Origin: Bacilli bacterium
Lineage (GTDB): Bacteria > Bacillota_I > Bacilli_A > RF39 > UBA660
NCBI GenBank assembly: GCA_017476705.1
Contig: JAFUZI010000062.1
Coordinates: 1-6,592 of the forward strand
Direction: 5' to 3'
DNA length: 6,592 bases
The notes under the pieces were generated by a model. The model saw nothing but the letters and a program-made list of their open reading frames with translations, ran no database searches and was not told the origin of the DNA. Shown here in pieces: positions 1-6,453 of this stretch; the stretch's first letter is position 1; every line of letters begins with the position of its first letter. The position numbers were made by a program, and so were the translations under genes.

Positions 1-1145
1 CTATCTATACAAAAATAAATGATAATTATAAACAAATTCAATCTAATGTATTTAGTGTATTTCCGTCTTCTGTTGATGGTGAGTTATCAAGTATCATGAC
101 AGATAACTTTGAGGTTATAGAAGGTGAGTATACATCTGATCCATATTCTTTAGTAATACTAGTTGACTCTAAAAATAGAATAAGTGAAGATATATTAAAA
201 GCACTAGGAATAGAGGATAGTAAAGTTGAATTTAAAGACTTAATAGGTAGAGAGTTTAAAGTTATTTTAAATGATCAATTATATAGTGAATTTAATGGCT
301 TATATGCAATAAATAAAATAGATGATATATATAATAATCCATCTAACATAACCCTTACTATAAAAGGTATTATTAGAGGTAAAAAGGATAATGATTTTGC
401 TAAATTATCAGGTACAGGCCTTGGATATAATCAAACATTAATAAATAAAATTTATGATGCTAATAAAAACTCTAAAATAGTAGTTAAACAAAATGAAGTA
501 AACTATAATGTATTAACTCATGAAGTATTTGATAGTGATGAGGATAAGAATATAATACTTAACTATTTAGGCGGTAAGTTAGTACCTGTTAGTATTCAAA
601 TATATCCAAAAGATTTTGATAGTAAAGATAAAATTAATAAATATTTAGATAAATATAATAAGAATAAATCTGAAGATGATAAGATTACTTATACTGATCA
701 AGCAAAACTTATTACTGCTTTATCAGGTAGTATTATGGATGCTATTACAATTGTTTTAATTGCATTTTCATCAATTTCACTTGTTGTATCTAGTATAATG
801 GTAGGAATTATTACTTATACATCAGTTTTAGAGAGAACTAAAGAAATAGGAATACTTAGAGCCCTTGGAGCACGTAAAAAAGATATAACTCGTGTATTTA
901 ATGCTGAGACATTAATAATTGGTTTATTTAGCGGTATCTTAGGAATTGTAATTGCAAATATACTTGTTATTCCTATAAACAGTATTATATATAATTTATC
1001 AAAATTAGAAGGTGTTGCTAATCTAAATCCAATTCATGCAATAATTCTTATTATAATTAGTATGACTTTAACTTTAATAGGTGGATTTATACCTGCTAAG
1101 ATAGCTTCTAAAAAAGACCCTGTAATAGCGCTTAGAACAGAATAA
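1..1145 (+). CDS. ABC transporter permease, FtsX/MacB type (5'-partial)
   Basis: This is the C-terminal 380 residues of an ABC exporter-type permease. The frame is open from base 3 to the left edge with no stop, so the ATG at base 96 is almost certainly an internal Met and the true start lies outside the window. About 245 residues of soluble, presumably extracytoplasmic MacB-core-like sequence are followed by an FtsX domain. That domain has a membrane segment at about bases 744-824, the cytoplasmic loop ERTKEIGILRALGARKKDI (about bases 831-887), and two further membrane segments near bases 909-983 and 1029-1103. The loop motif and the ending PAKIASKKDPVIALRTE are typical of the FtsX family, where the loop couples to the ATPase. 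The stretch around YSLVILVDSKNRIS resembles large Bacillota proteins that carry the ATPase on the same chain, but that part is not visible here. The substrate is unknown; lipoprotein or peptide export or antimicrobial-peptide resistance are family possibilities only. Confidence 0.9.
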   Translation, partial: IYTKINDNYKQIQSNVFSVFPSSVDGELSSIMTDNFEVIEGEYTSDPYSLVILVDSKNRISEDILKALGIEDSKVEFKDLIGREFKVILNDQLYSEFNGLYAINKIDDIYNNPSNITLTIKGIIRGKKDNDFAKLSGTGLGYNQTLINKIYDANKNSKIVVKQNEVNYNVLTHEVFDSDEDKNIILNYLGGKLVPVSIQIYPKDFDSKDKINKYLDKYNKNKSEDDKITYTDQAKLITALSGSIMDAITIVLIAFSSISLVVSSIMVGIITYTSVLERTKEIGILRALGARKKDITRVFNAETLIIGLFSGILGIVIANILVIPINSIIYNLSKLEGVANLNPIHAIILIIISMTLTLIGGFIPAKIASKKDPVIALRTE

Positions 1146-1159
1146 TTCTGTTCTTTTTT
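1134..1159 (+). terminator. Rho-independent terminator overlapping the permease stop codon
   Basis: A perfect inverted repeat, AGAACAGAA (1134-1142) with TTCTGTTCT (1146-1154), forms a 9-bp stem. It closes a 3-base loop that is exactly the TAA stop codon (1143-1145). The stem runs into six T residues at 1154-1159. This is the standard intrinsic terminator layout and should end the ABC transporter transcript. The upstream arm is coding sequence (Arg-Thr-Glu). The stem is AT-rich, so some read-through into the downstream cell-wall operon is possible. Confidence 0.8.
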
Positions 1160-1172
1160 CATATACTTAACT

Positions 1173-1178
1173 GGTGAT
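1173..1178 (+). promoter_or_regulatory. Ribosome binding site of the penicillin-binding protein gene
   Basis: GGTGAT matches the right-hand part of the extended anti-Shine-Dalgarno complement (GGAGGTGATC) and sits 3 bases before the ATG at 1182. It lacks the AGGAG core seen at other genes here. The hydrophobic N-terminus that follows fits the family and supports this start. Confidence 0.6.
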
Positions 1179-1181
1179 AAT

Positions 1182-3089
1182 ATGTTCTATAAAAATATAC
1201 ATATTAGAATTAAAATAGTATTTTTAGGAATTATTTTGTTATTTTTTTTAATTATTTTTAAAGTGTTTTATATTCAAGTGTTTAACTATAAAAAATTAAA
1301 TAAACTTGCTGAATCTCTTTGGAATCGAAATTTACCAATAGAAGCTAATAGAGGAAAAATATATGATAGGCAAGGTGTTGTACTTGCGGATAATAAAACA
1401 ACTGTATCATTGGTACTTATTCCAAATCAAATAAAGGATAAAGAAAAAGCTTCAATTGAACTTGCTAAGATACTAAATATAAGTGTTGATAACATGAAAA
1501 AACATGTTTATAAAAAAACATCAATTGAAAGGGTTCATCCTGAGGGTAGAAGACTTTCTTTTGATGTGGCTGATAAAATAAATGCTCTTAAAATAGATGG
1601 TGTTTATTTAGTTAAAGAGTCAAAAAGATATTATCCATTTGATAAAATGATGTCTCATACATTAGGATTTGTTGGAATAGATAATCAGGGGTTAAGTGGA
1701 CTAGAGCTCATGTATGACAGATATTTAACAGGTGAATATGGCGCAATTAAATATATAAGTGATGCTAAAGGAAATAAATTAGAATTAGAAGAAACTTACA
1801 TGGAAGCTCAAGATGGGATGAATTTAACATTAACAATTAATTCTAAATTGCAAACTGTCTTAGAACGTGAAATTAATAATGCATGGGATAAATATAATCC
1901 TGATCAAGCAATTGGAATTATTATGGATCCAAATACTGGTGAAATTTTATCCATTACAGCTCGACCTAATTTTTCTCCAACAAATTATCAAAAATATAAT
2001 GTAGAAGAATTAAATAGAAACCTACCAGTATGGGCTACATATGAACCAGGTAGTACATTTAAAATTATTACACTAGCTACTGCTTTAAATGAAAATTTAA
2101 TTGATTTAGAACATGACCATTATTATGATACTGGTAGTATACGTGTGGAAAATGCAAGGATAAAATGTTGGAAAGCAGGAGGTCATGGTGAAGAAACTTT
2201 TTTACAAGTTGTAGAAAACTCGTGTAACCCTGGTTTTGTTGTTATGGGCCAGAAAATTGGCAAAGAAAAACTATTTGAATATATAAAAAAATTCGGATTT
2301 GGCTTAAAAACTGGAGTTGATTTAAATGGAGAGGCTAGTGGCATATTATTTGACTTAGATAAAGTAGGACCAGTTGAACTTGCAACAACTTCATTTGGAC
2401 AAGGTGTAAGTGTAACACCTATTCAACAGATAACAGCGGTATCAGCTGTTATAAATGGTGGTACTTTATATAAACCATATATTGTAAAAAGTATAAATGA
2501 ACCTGAAACTAATCAAGTTATTAAGTATAATAAGCCTGTAAAAGTTAGAAATGTAATAAAAAGTGAGACTAGTAAAAAGGTTAGAGAAGCCTTAGAGAGT
2601 GTTGTTACAAATGGAACGGGTAGGAATGCATTTATAGATGGTTATAGAGTAGGTGGTAAAACTGGAACAGCACAAAAAGTTAAAGATGGACACTATATGA
2701 GTGGTAATTATATTGTTTCATTTATGGGGTTTATGCCTGCAAATGATCCTAAGATAATTGTATATGTTGCTATTGATAATGCAAAAGGAATAACACAATA
2801 TGGAGGTACTATAGCAGCGCCAATTGTTAGAAATATTTTAAAAGACGCAATTGATATATTGAATATAAAAAAACCAACAGGAGCAGGTGAGAAAAATTAT
2901 AATTTTAATGAACTTAAATATTTGTCAGTTCCTAATGTTATTGGGTTAGATTTAAAAGAAGCTAGAGAAAATTTAAAAGGATTTAAAATAGAATATTCTG
3001 GAAGTGGTAGTAAAGTATTTTATCAGTCTCCGAGTGCAGGAGACAGAGTACTTGAAGGTAGTACTATTAAGCTAATGCTAAAGGAGTGA
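1182..3089 (+). CDS. spoVD: Class B penicillin-binding protein, SpoVD/FtsI type, with one PASTA domain
   Basis: This is a D,D-transpeptidase that crosslinks peptidoglycan outside the membrane. The 635 residues are close to B. subtilis SpoVD in length. In order: a membrane anchor at about 11-32; the N-terminal dimerisation module with RGKIYDRQG (57-65); the transpeptidase domain with S291-TF-K294, S347-C-N349 and K493-T-G-T496; and one C-terminal PASTA repeat (about 582-635, starting VPNVIG). All catalytic motifs are intact. The only two cysteines are C329 and C348. They match in spacing the redox-active pair of B. subtilis SpoVD, which is kept reduced by StoA in the forespore. The gene is first in an operon with mraY and a SEDS gene, its natural partner. 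Whether it serves spore cortex (SpoVD) or septum (FtsI) cannot be settled here; one PASTA repeat and the cysteine pair favour the SpoVD-like branch, so the symbol is tentative. Confidence 0.93.
   Translation: MFYKNIHIRIKIVFLGIILLFFLIIFKVFYIQVFNYKKLNKLAESLWNRNLPIEANRGKIYDRQGVVLADNKTTVSLVLIPNQIKDKEKASIELAKILNISVDNMKKHVYKKTSIERVHPEGRRLSFDVADKINALKIDGVYLVKESKRYYPFDKMMSHTLGFVGIDNQGLSGLELMYDRYLTGEYGAIKYISDAKGNKLELEETYMEAQDGMNLTLTINSKLQTVLEREINNAWDKYNPDQAIGIIMDPNTGEILSITARPNFSPTNYQKYNVEELNRNLPVWATYEPGSTFKIITLATALNENLIDLEHDHYYDTGSIRVENARIKCWKAGGHGEETFLQVVENSCNPGFVVMGQKIGKEKLFEYIKKFGFGLKTGVDLNGEASGILFDLDKVGPVELATTSFGQGVSVTPIQQITAVSAVINGGTLYKPYIVKSINEPETNQVIKYNKPVKVRNVIKSETSKKVREALESVVTNGTGRNAFIDGYRVGGKTGTAQKVKDGHYMSGNYIVSFMGFMPANDPKIIVYVAIDNAKGITQYGGTIAAPIVRNILKDAIDILNIKKPTGAGEKNYNFNELKYLSVPNVIGLDLKEARENLKGFKIEYSGSGSKVFYQSPSAGDRVLEGSTIKLMLKE
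3081..3086 (+). promoter_or_regulatory. Ribosome binding site of mraY inside the end of the PBP gene
   Basis: AAGGAG forms the last two sense codons (Lys-Glu) of the PBP and is followed at once by its TGA stop. It lies 6 bases before the mraY ATG at 3093. The overlap suggests that ribosomes finishing the PBP help start mraY. Confidence 0.85.
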
Positions 3090-3092
3090 TAT

Positions 3093-4085
3093 ATGAATAC
3101 TATAATATATTTACTTACAGGTTTTTTAGCAAGTTTTATTATATCCTTAATATTAGGTTATATATCTATTCCCATACTAAAGAAATTTCATATAAATCAA
3201 ACTTTAAGTATTTATTTGAGCGTTAGGCATAAATCTAAATTAAATACACCAACAATGGGTGGCATTATATTTATATTGTCTACTTTGATTGTTTTATTAT
3301 TTTTCATTATGTTTAATAAATTAAACTTTTCTTATAATTTAATAATTGTTATATTTACATTTTTTGGATATTTTTTAATTGGTTTTATAGACGATTATTT
3401 GATTATTAAAAGACATAATAATGATGGACTTAGTGAAGGTGAAAAGTTATTCTTTCAAGCAATGATAGCTATAGTTTTTTTCCTTCTTTTTTTGAAAGCT
3501 GATAACGAGCCTCTTCTTTGGATTCATTTATTTAATATAAAAATTGATATAGGATGGTTTTATGGTATATTTATTTTACTTGTATTGATTGCAAGTTCCA
3601 ATGCTGTTAATTTAACTGATGGATTAGATGGACTTGCAGGAGGATTATCTGTAATAGCATTTTTAACATTTGGTGTTATTACTTTAAATACTGGATGGCT
3701 AGAAGGATATTTAGAAATATCACTATTTTGTTTTATACTTGCAGCATCTATTTTGGGTTTCTTATTTTACAATGTTAATCCAGCACGTGTATTTATGGGT
3801 GATACAGGTTCTTTATCTTTAGGTGCAACGCTAGGATGCATTGCTATTTTAACAAGACATGAATTATTACTTATTTTAATAGGTATTGTATTTGTAATAG
3901 AAACAATGTCGTGTTTGATTCAGAGGTATTATTTTAAATTAACACATAAAAGATTATTTAAAATGGCGCCAATTCATCATTCTTTGGAAAAGTCCGGTTG
4001 GAATGAAAGAGATATAGTAAAACTATTTTGGACAATAGGATTAATATCTGCAACATTTGCTTTAATATATGGAGTGTGGCTATGA
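3093..4085 (+). CDS. mraY: MraY, phospho-N-acetylmuramoyl-pentapeptide transferase
   Basis: MraY transfers phospho-MurNAc-pentapeptide from UDP to undecaprenyl phosphate, forming lipid I on the cytoplasmic face of the membrane. The 330-residue protein is hydrophobic throughout, as expected for a ten-segment family, and close to the usual Gram-positive length. Family motifs are clear: TPTMGG (52-57), the Asp pair in FIDDY (D100, D101), NLTDGLDG (173-180), the Mg-binding FMGDTGS (234-240, D237), and the late loop MAPIHHS (291-297). In most MraY proteins I know the last motif reads HHH; here the third position is Ser297. The start is fixed by AAGGAG 6 bases upstream. It lies 3 bases after the PBP stop and overlaps the next gene by 4 bases. 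In most dcw clusters murF and murD flank mraY; neither is here. Confidence 0.96.
   Translation: MNTIIYLLTGFLASFIISLILGYISIPILKKFHINQTLSIYLSVRHKSKLNTPTMGGIIFILSTLIVLLFFIMFNKLNFSYNLIIVIFTFFGYFLIGFIDDYLIIKRHNNDGLSEGEKLFFQAMIAIVFFLLFLKADNEPLLWIHLFNIKIDIGWFYGIFILLVLIASSNAVNLTDGLDGLAGGLSVIAFLTFGVITLNTGWLEGYLEISLFCFILAASILGFLFYNVNPARVFMGDTGSLSLGATLGCIAILTRHELLLILIGIVFVIETMSCLIQRYYFKLTHKRLFKMAPIHHSLEKSGWNERDIVKLFWTIGLISATFALIYGVWL
4071..4074 (+). promoter_or_regulatory. Ribosome binding site that sets the SEDS gene start at 4082
   Basis: GGAG lies 7 bases before the ATG at 4082, inside the mraY coding end. An in-frame ATG at 4028 has no comparable site and would add 18 residues that do not resemble a SEDS N-terminus, so 4082 is preferred. 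Confidence 0.75.
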
Positions 4086-5161
4086 ATAAAATTGATAAGA
4101 GTCTTTTTATAATTGTTATTATTGCTTGTTTGTTTGGCTCTCTAATGATTTATTCTGCATCTAGTGTATGGGCATTATATAAATTTAATGATGCATTTAA
4201 ATTTGTAAAACATCAAATACTATTTTTAATTATTGGAGTTATTATTAGTATATTAATTAGTCGTATTAAGATTAAAAAGCTTTATATTAATTCTAATAAG
4301 CTTTTATATATAGCAATTATTCTTTTAATATTAGTTTTAATACCAGGTATAGGGACAGTTAGAAATGGATCTCGTAGTTGGTTTGGTATAGGATCATTTG
4401 GTATACAACCAAGTGAAGCTGTAAAGCTTATTTTAATCATTTATACTGCTAGATATTTAACAGTTAATGAAAAAAAGATAAGAAGCATAAAGAGTATTGC
4501 TCCAATATTATTTATTACTTTTTTTATATTTGGTCTAATAATGTTACAGCCTGATTTTGGTACAGGTGTTATTATTGTAATAAGTGTTATAGGAATGCTT
4601 TTTATTGCAGGATGTAATTTAAAATTCTTCTTATATCTTTTTATAGTTGGTATTATTGGTGTAATAAGTCTTATTATAGTTGCCCCATATAGATTAAAAA
4701 GAATTATATCATTTATTAATCCATGGAGTGATCCTTTAGGTAGTGGATTTCAAATTATTCAAAGTTTATATGCTATAGGCCCATCAGGTCTATTTGGATA
4801 TGGTTTTTTAAATTCACGTCAAAAACATTTTTATCTACCTGAACCACAAACTGATTTTATATTTTCTATAATAGCAGAAGAATTTGGTTTTATGGGAATA
4901 ATAATTGTATCTACTTTATTTTTAATTATTATCTATAAGGGATTTAGTATTGCTAGAAAATCAAATGATTTATTTTCAAAGTATTTAGCTTTTGGAATAA
5001 CTTTTGAACTTGCTTTTCAAGCTTTATTAAATTTAATGGTAGTGGTTGGTCTTATTCCAGTTACAGGTGTTACACTTCCTTTTTTCTCATATGGTGGGTC
5101 ATCACTATTAATTACACTTTGTGGAATGGGAATACTTCTAAATCTTTCTAGAAATATATAG
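4082..5161 (+). CDS. ftsW: SEDS peptidoglycan glycosyltransferase, FtsW/SpoVE family
   Basis: This is a polytopic membrane enzyme that polymerises lipid II into glycan strands together with a class B PBP. With the start at 4082 it has 359 residues, normal for the family. Seen motifs are: MIYSASS (22-28); NGSRSWFGIG followed by QPSE (about 95-112); LQPDFGTG (155-162); QKHFYLPEPQTDFIF (247-261), whose Asp258 aligns with the catalytic Asp of RodA/FtsW; and GLIPVTGVTLPFFSYGGSS (323-341). The PEPQTDFIF block and the C-terminal block favour FtsW/SpoVE over RodA. The ATG overlaps the mraY stop as ATGA, implying translational coupling, and the upstream PBP is the expected partner. If the PBP is a true SpoVD, this gene would be better named spoVE; sequence alone does not decide. 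Confidence 0.94.
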   Translation: MNKIDKSLFIIVIIACLFGSLMIYSASSVWALYKFNDAFKFVKHQILFLIIGVIISILISRIKIKKLYINSNKLLYIAIILLILVLIPGIGTVRNGSRSWFGIGSFGIQPSEAVKLILIIYTARYLTVNEKKIRSIKSIAPILFITFFIFGLIMLQPDFGTGVIIVISVIGMLFIAGCNLKFFLYLFIVGIIGVISLIIVAPYRLKRIISFINPWSDPLGSGFQIIQSLYAIGPSGLFGYGFLNSRQKHFYLPEPQTDFIFSIIAEEFGFMGIIIVSTLFLIIIYKGFSIARKSNDLFSKYLAFGITFELAFQALLNLMVVVGLIPVTGVTLPFFSYGGSSLLITLCGMGILLNLSRNI

Positions 5162-5190
5162 TAATAATATTTTAATAAAATAAAAAAAAC

Positions 5191-5213
5191 AATTATAGCA
5201 TGTAATTATTTTT
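5191..5213 (+). terminator. Possible weak terminator after the cell-wall operon
   Basis: AATTATA (5191-5197) pairs with TGTAATT (5201-5207), including one G-T wobble, around a GCA loop. One A and then five T residues follow. Eight A residues just upstream (5182-5189) could pair with the T run and lengthen the stem past a C/A mismatch. The position, 30 bases after the SEDS stop and just before a promoter, suits a terminator. The stem is almost all A-T, so its strength is doubtful. Confidence 0.45.
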
Positions 5214-5215
5214 GA

Positions 5216-5244
5216 TTGACAAATTAATTTATTAAAATTATAAT
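5216..5244 (+). promoter_or_regulatory. Consensus sigma-A promoter of the zinc-ribbon genes
   Basis: TTGACA (5216-5221) and TATAAT (5239-5244) are exact matches to both consensus hexamers, with the ideal 17-base spacer. Transcription would start near 5251, giving a leader of only about 16 bases that is mostly the ribosome binding site. No operator-like inverted repeat is evident around it. It implies strong, largely constitutive expression independent of the cell-wall operon. Confidence 0.88.
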
Positions 5245-5251
5245 TTAATAG

Positions 5252-5257
5252 AAAGGA
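5252..5257 (+). promoter_or_regulatory. Ribosome binding site of the TcaA-like gene
   Basis: AAAGGA lies 9 bases before the ATG at 5267. The zinc-ribbon cysteines begin at residue 3, so this is the only start that fits. Confidence 0.7.
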
Positions 5258-5266
5258 TGTGTATTA

Positions 5267-6436
5267 ATGTTCTGCGCAAATTGTGGTAAAGAATTAAAAA
5301 AAGGCGCTAAGTTCTGTGGTGAATGTGGTACTAAAGTAGAAAAGAAGTTTAAGTTTGATAAAAAAATGATTGCATTTATATCTATATTTGTAGTTGTTAT
5401 TAGTTTATTTATATGTGCTAAAATTACTACTAGTCCAAAGTATATAACTAATAGATATTTAAAAGCATTAATAAATAAAAATAGTAATGTTTTATATAGT
5501 TATCTAGATTTGGATGATAAAACATTTATACCAAAGAGTTTGTTTAAAAATTATGTTTTTGATAATAAAAACTCACCAATTAAAAATTATAAAATTATTG
5601 ATGTTACGTATGGATTAGGTAAATTAACTGCATCTGTTAAAATTTCATATACTACAAAAGAAAGTAATAGTGAAAGAAGCTTTGTAATAAATCTTTATAA
5701 AGATGAAAAGAAAAAATACATGTTCTTTGATAAATGGAATATTAGTGAATTAAACAGTTCAAATGTTATTCTAAAAGACTATAAAATTATAGTTCCAAAA
5801 GATACTAAGGTTATATATGGTGGTATTAAAGTATCAAGTAAATACTTAGATAAATCTAATACTATGGAAGCATTTGATGTATATAGCTTACCTCAAATAC
5901 TAATGACTAAAACTGATATTGAAGTAACTTTAAAAAATGGTTTAAAGATTTATGATGTTATAACACCAGATAATTTGTTTAGACAATATAAATTAAAAAT
6001 AAAAAGTAGTAATCTTAGTAAAGAAGATACAAAAAAAATAATTAATGCCTCAAAAGATTATTTAGATTTAGTTTATAATAGTGCAATTGATAATAAAAGT
6101 TTTGATGATATTAAATCAAATTTTAAAGCTAAAGATTTAGCTGATTTAGAAAAAAGTTATACAAGTTTTTCTAAAAATTTAAATGATTCGAAAAATAAAC
6201 TAAAAAAAATATCATTTGATGATGTTGATATTTTAAGCATATCATTAAATGCAGATGGCAATTTAAAAATATCTATTAAAGCTAAAACTAATTATACTAT
6301 TGAGTATAAATTAGGCGAAGAAATAGATAAAAGTGATAATTATACAATAGGCTATTATACATTAGTATATAGTTTAGAAAATAAAAAATATGATTTAGTT
6401 AAAATAGCTAATTTCAAAACATATTTTCATATATAA
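5267..6436 (+). CDS. Zinc-ribbon single-pass membrane protein, TcaA-like
   Basis: The 389-residue protein has an N-terminal zinc ribbon with two CxxC knuckles (C3, C6, C17, C20). A basic stretch (about 22-33) and one membrane segment (about 34-51) follow. The remaining roughly 335 residues are probably extracytoplasmic. They look like three parts: a first alpha/beta domain starting YITNRYLKALINK (about 59-160, perhaps NTF2-like), a small beta domain with IIVPKDTKVIYGGIKV (about 174-189), and a C-terminal alpha/beta domain (about 250-389). This order matches the TcaA/YvbJ-type architecture of Bacillota. In Staphylococcus aureus TcaA is linked to glycopeptide susceptibility and envelope stress. 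The match is from architecture and short motifs only, so the biochemical role here is unknown. The basic flank of the membrane segment places the zinc ribbon in the cytoplasm. The gene follows its own consensus promoter and is 17 bases from the next gene. Confidence 0.85.
   Translation: MFCANCGKELKKGAKFCGECGTKVEKKFKFDKKMIAFISIFVVVISLFICAKITTSPKYITNRYLKALINKNSNVLYSYLDLDDKTFIPKSLFKNYVFDNKNSPIKNYKIIDVTYGLGKLTASVKISYTTKESNSERSFVINLYKDEKKKYMFFDKWNISELNSSNVILKDYKIIVPKDTKVIYGGIKVSSKYLDKSNTMEAFDVYSLPQILMTKTDIEVTLKNGLKIYDVITPDNLFRQYKLKIKSSNLSKEDTKKIINASKDYLDLVYNSAIDNKSFDDIKSNFKAKDLADLEKSYTSFSKNLNDSKNKLKKISFDDVDILSISLNADGNLKISIKAKTNYTIEYKLGEEIDKSDNYTIGYYTLVYSLENKKYDLVKIANFKTYFHI
5277..5299 (+). repeat. 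Direct repeat, copy 1, in a zinc-ribbon start
   Basis: Twenty-three bases, beginning CAAATTGTGGTAAAGAATTA, are identical to 6470-6492. They encode NCGKELK in the zinc ribbon of the TcaA-like gene. Identity at synonymous positions exceeds what the protein motif requires. Confidence 0.85.
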
Positions 6437-6439
6437 GAA

Positions 6440-6445
6440 AAGGAG
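6440..6445 (+). promoter_or_regulatory. Ribosome binding site of the second zinc-ribbon gene
   Basis: AAGGAG sits 8 bases before the ATG at 6454, in the 17-base gap after the TcaA-like gene. There is no promoter or terminator in the gap, so the two genes are probably one transcript. Confidence 0.8.
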
Positions 6446-6453
6446 AAATTTAA

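Noticed and set aside
96..98. ATG as the start of the ABC permease gene
   Set aside because: The frame stays open to the left edge with similar composition, there is no good ribosome binding site, and the protein would begin in the middle of the extracytoplasmic domain, losing the first membrane segment of the family.
1029..1057. TATAAT at 1052-1057 as a promoter inside the permease gene for the PBP operon
   Set aside because: No acceptable -35 element is found 16-18 bases upstream, and TATAAT is expected often by chance in DNA this AT-rich.
1140..1167. Sigma-E-like promoter (GAATAAT, 13 bases, CATATACT) ahead of the SpoVD-type gene
   Set aside because: It resembles the B. subtilis sporulation sigma-E pattern, which would suit spoVD. 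However, the spacer is slightly short, it overlaps the terminator stem, the predicted start near 1174 would cut into the ribosome binding site, and AT-rich DNA gives such matches by chance.
4028..4030. ATG giving an 18-residue longer SEDS protein
   Set aside because: It would overlap mraY by 58 bases, lacks a ribosome binding site, and adds a Cys/Asn-rich stretch foreign to the family. The ATG at 4082 has GGAG and the typical ATGA coupling.
4275..4310. Near-repeat around two AAGCTT sites in the SEDS gene
   Set aside because: It is explained by two similar amino-acid runs (KKLYI and NKLLYI) built from AT-rich codons, with no sign of a functional site.
5162..5215. Small gene or structured RNA in the intergenic region
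   Set aside because: The stretch is short and nearly all A/T with no start codon plus ribosome binding site. Only the weak hairpin and the following promoter are supported.
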